Shown here one piece after another: positions 5,988 to 8,082 of a DNA stretch of 8,082 nucleotides. The position numbers and the translations under genes were made by a program. The notes under the pieces are model-generated. The model had not been told where the DNA came from, made no database searches, and saw only the letters and a program-made list of their open reading frames with translations. This DNA is from an uncultured bacterium (GTDB lineage Bacteria > Bacillota > Clostridia > Christensenellales > Borkfalkiaceae), in contig CAKXBD010000094.1 of NCBI GenBank assembly GCA_934871445.1, forward strand, positions 1 to 8,082, written 5' to 3'. Each line of letters opens with the position of its first letter. Position 1 is the first letter of the stretch.

Positions 5988-8082
5988 ATGGAAAAGGTAA
6001 TGGAAAAGACACAAAAACAAACGGAGAAAGCGCCCGTGACCAAAAAGGAAAAGGCGCTTCGCATGAAGGTAATTCTCAAAGAGCTGCTCGAAAAGCGGTC
6101 GTATAAATGGAATGAGCTTCTCGACGCGGCGGTAAAGGCTCATGCCGAACGTTATCCCGAAGAATCGGGCGACGTCAACGATCTGAAAGGCCGTATCGGC
6201 TCTGTGCTCAGTCTTATGGAGGACAATAAGGAAATATCGGTTAAAGACAACGTATATTCTTTGCCGATGGAAGCTAAAAAAATTTCTGACAGAGCGGAGG
6301 AGAAACAGCCGAAGGAAAAGAAAAGCAGAGGAAGAAAATCTGCGGAAAAAGTTAAATCCGGGAACGAAAACGTTTCTGCGGCTCTCAAAACGTCCGAGCC
6401 TGTCTCGGAGCCTGCTTCTGTTGCCGTTTCAGACGTTACTTCTGCGCCCGTTTCGACCGTAACTCCCGCCGCTTCTGTCGCGGCCTCCAAAGAGTCCGAT
6501 ACGGCGGCAGAAAAGCCCGCGCCGAAAAAGCGTGGCAGAAAGCCCAAGGCAAAGGCGTTGCCCGTTTTGCAGTCCGAAACCTCTTCGGCCCCCGAAGCGG
6601 CCGAGGTGTTGCCCGCGCAGACGGCACCCGTAAAGGAAAATGCGGAAAAATCCGTGGGGGAATCCGCTGCGAAGGGGAATTTTGCGGAAAAGATCGATCC
6701 CGCGCCCGTTTCGACCGTAACTCCCGTCATTTTTGCCGCGGCTTCCAAAGAGTCCGATACGGCGGTAGAAAAGCCCGTACCTAAAAAGCGGGGCAGAAAA
6801 CCCAAGGCAACTTCGCCTGCCCTTTCCGCACCCGTTGCGTCCGCTGTATCGGGACAGTCCGATATGGCGGCGGAGAAACCCGCGCCGAAGAAGCGCGGCA
6901 GAAAACCCAAAATAAAAGTGGAACAAATTCCCGTTTCGGAGGAAAAGGGGAATACCACGGCAGAGACGAAGGAAATCGAACAGGAAGTTTCCGCGTCCGA
7001 AACGCCCGCGGCGTCGCAGACGTCAGAAGTTTCCGCGCCCGAGCTTCCCGAAGCGGGGAAAACGCTGAAAGAAGTTTCTCCGAACGCTCCGAGTTTGGAG
7101 AAGGAATCGGAAAAAGCACCCGCGGAAAAAGAAATCGTCGCAAACATCGCAAAAAATGCCGTTTCGGAAAAAGAGCTTGAAGAAAAGCGTTCCGAAAAGG
7201 CCTTGACGGTAAAACCGGAAGCGAAAGTAGCTCCGGTTTTCGATATGACGCTCCTTTTCGGCAAAAAGATGTCCGATAAAAATTCCGCAAATAAGAGCGG
7301 AAACGCGAATGTGAAACCGTCGGCGACGGCGCCCGTTTTTTCCGCGGAGAGCGTTTCGGCGGAAACGTCTGCTCCTTCCCCCGCGAAAACTTCTTCCGAA
7401 AAGGCTTCCGGCGTATCCGATTCAGCTCAATCGGCTGTGCGTTCGTTTGAGACGACGCCTTCGGATTCGGCGGCGGGTTCACCGATTCCGTCCCTTTCGA
7501 GAAAACCCGTTTTGCCCGAGTTTGCCTTTTTGGGCAACGCGGGACTGAAAAACTCTGTGGAAAAAGCTGAAAAAGTTTCTTCCGTCAAGGATACGCGCGC
7601 GGAGTCTTCGGTTTCTTCCGCCTCCGAAAAATCTGCCGAGCGGAGAGAACGTGCGGAACAGAAATCCTCGCGTTCGGGAAATACTCCGTCGGAAAACAAT
7701 CGGAGTGCGAGCCCCCGCGTCGAAACGTCCGCACGGCAGACGGCTTCCGCGCAGACTAGTCAAATTCGGCCTGTTTCTGCGTCAATATCCGCGTCGGCGA
7801 CCTCGTCGCAGTCAAATTCGGGAACAGCTTCGGGAGAGGCGGCGTCGGTCCGGCCCAAGGCGAATACGGCGCGCGACGGCAGACAGAACCGCCGCGGTAG
7901 GGGAACGGCGGAGCCCGCGGCTTCCGCGACGGAAGAAGAGGCCTTAAAAGCGGAATTTCTCAAACGGCTCAGGAGCTTGGGCGGAGATTATTTTGAGTAT
8001 TATTCCGTATACCTGCTGGAAAGATATTCGATGAAAAACGGCAGGCGTCTGGAAGGGATGAAAGTGTCGGGCGGAGAGCGCG
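5988..8082 (+). CDS. Large winged-helix / AT-hook / Mrr-like nuclease candidate (3' end outside window)
   Basis: A single uninterrupted frame of 698 codons runs off the window. Residues about 21-92 form a compact domain (helix 26-37, W41-N-E-L-L, ending D-N-V-Y-S-L at 87-92) resembling HARE-HTH/winged-helix modules that precede restriction enzyme domains. Residues about 95-648 are low-complexity Ser/Ala/Pro/Glu/Lys and probably disordered. They hold three near-identical AT-hooks, KPxPKKRGRKPK, around 176-187, 262-273 and 297-308, and weaker hook-like cores at 113-117 (SRGRK) and 635-639 (RRGRG). From about 650 order returns: L-R-S-L-G-G-D-Y-F-E-Y-Y-S-V-Y-L-L-E-R-Y, then V-S-G-G-E-R at 693-698. 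This resembles the start of Mrr-type nucleases, where an acidic G-I-D motif would follow just past the edge, so catalytic residues are not visible. Possible role: DNA-binding defence or nucleoid nuclease (inference). The start is uncertain: ATG 5988 and 6000 lack good ribosome sites; ATG 6063 has AAAAGG eight bases upstream but would trim the domain's edge. Confidence 0.7.
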   Translation, partial: MEKVMEKTQKQTEKAPVTKKEKALRMKVILKELLEKRSYKWNELLDAAVKAHAERYPEESGDVNDLKGRIGSVLSLMEDNKEISVKDNVYSLPMEAKKISDRAEEKQPKEKKSRGRKSAEKVKSGNENVSAALKTSEPVSEPASVAVSDVTSAPVSTVTPAASVAASKESDTAAEKPAPKKRGRKPKAKALPVLQSETSSAPEAAEVLPAQTAPVKENAEKSVGESAAKGNFAEKIDPAPVSTVTPVIFAAASKESDTAVEKPVPKKRGRKPKATSPALSAPVASAVSGQSDMAAEKPAPKKRGRKPKIKVEQIPVSEEKGNTTAETKEIEQEVSASETPAASQTSEVSAPELPEAGKTLKEVSPNAPSLEKESEKAPAEKEIVANIAKNAVSEKELEEKRSEKALTVKPEAKVAPVFDMTLLFGKKMSDKNSANKSGNANVKPSATAPVFSAESVSAETSAPSPAKTSSEKASGVSDSAQSAVRSFETTPSDSAAGSPIPSLSRKPVLPEFAFLGNAGLKNSVEKAEKVSSVKDTRAESSVSSASEKSAERRERAEQKSSRSGNTPSENNRSASPRVETSARQTASAQTSQIRPVSASISASATSSQSNSGTASGEAASVRPKANTARDGRQNRRGRGTAEPAASATEEEALKAEFLKRLRSLGGDYFEYYSVYLLERYSMKNGRRLEGMKVSGGER
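6444..6551 (+). repeat. Direct repeat copy 1 inside the AT-hook gene
   Basis: Encodes residues 153-188 (A-P-V-S-T-V-T-P through the first AT-hook). It matches 6702-6809 with about a dozen differences in 108 bases by eye and no gaps, so an in-frame segmental duplication is the simplest explanation. Confidence 0.85.
6702..6809 (+). repeat. Direct repeat copy 2 inside the AT-hook gene
   Basis: Encodes residues 239-274, the second AT-hook with the same leader. A shorter third copy (6855-6911, residues 290-308) carries only the S-D-x-A-x-E-K-P part and the hook. Hook residues P-K-K-R-G-R-K-P-K are identical in all three copies, although codons differ. Confidence 0.85.

Noticed and set aside
5849..6106. 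85-codon frame overlapping the end of recO and the start of the AT-hook gene
   Set aside because: It overlaps two better supported genes in another frame, has no good ribosome site and resembles no known protein.
6152..7264. 370-codon frame on the minus strand
   Set aside because: It lies wholly antisense to the AT-hook gene. Its composition (runs of F, S, A, G with repeats mirroring the hooks) is what the reverse complement of that low-complexity gene produces.

Overview
The window reads as a chromosomal housekeeping segment of a Firmicutes/Clostridia-type bacterium with moderate GC content. The gene order yqfD - phoH - pgpH (yqfF) - ybeY - era - yqzL - recO is the classic Gram-positive arrangement around era, and YqzL is itself a Firmicutes marker. 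The dgkA and cdd genes that lie between ybeY and era in Bacillus are absent. All genes are on the + strand. Species cannot be told from the sequence.

Region 1 (1-4524) is a tight operon. It opens with the tail of a YqfD-like sporulation protein. After a gap of about 155-195 bases come phoH, pgpH and ybeY, joined by two 4-base ATGA overlaps, and era follows 13 bases later. PhoH, YbeY and Era belong to rRNA maturation and ribosome quality control. PgpH degrades c-di-AMP, and here it appears to lack the large extracellular sensor domain of its family.

Region 2 (4525-5006) is 482 bases with no convincing gene. It holds a tandem array of 45-47 base units (six clear copies, one diverged copy and a decaying tail). 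Each unit can fold into a stem-loop. The array runs into a terminator-like hairpin with a T tract, then a weak -10-like box, then a hairpin that would cover the ribosome binding site of the next gene. Open frames cross the array, but unit lengths that are not multiples of three shift the frame between copies, so I treat it as non-coding.

Region 3 (5007-5882) carries the tiny yqzL gene and recO, which encodes a recombination mediator with an intact four-cysteine zinc site. A terminator-like hairpin follows.

Region 4 (5988-8082, running off the end) is one open frame of at least 698 codons. It starts with a small winged-helix-like (HARE-HTH-like) domain. A roughly 550-residue low-complexity Ser/Ala/Pro/Glu/Lys linker follows, with three near-perfect AT-hooks (PKKRGRKPK). 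At the window edge a sequence resembling the start of an Mrr-type restriction endonuclease domain begins. This chromatin-protein-like architecture and the hairpin repeat array are the two most unusual things in the window.
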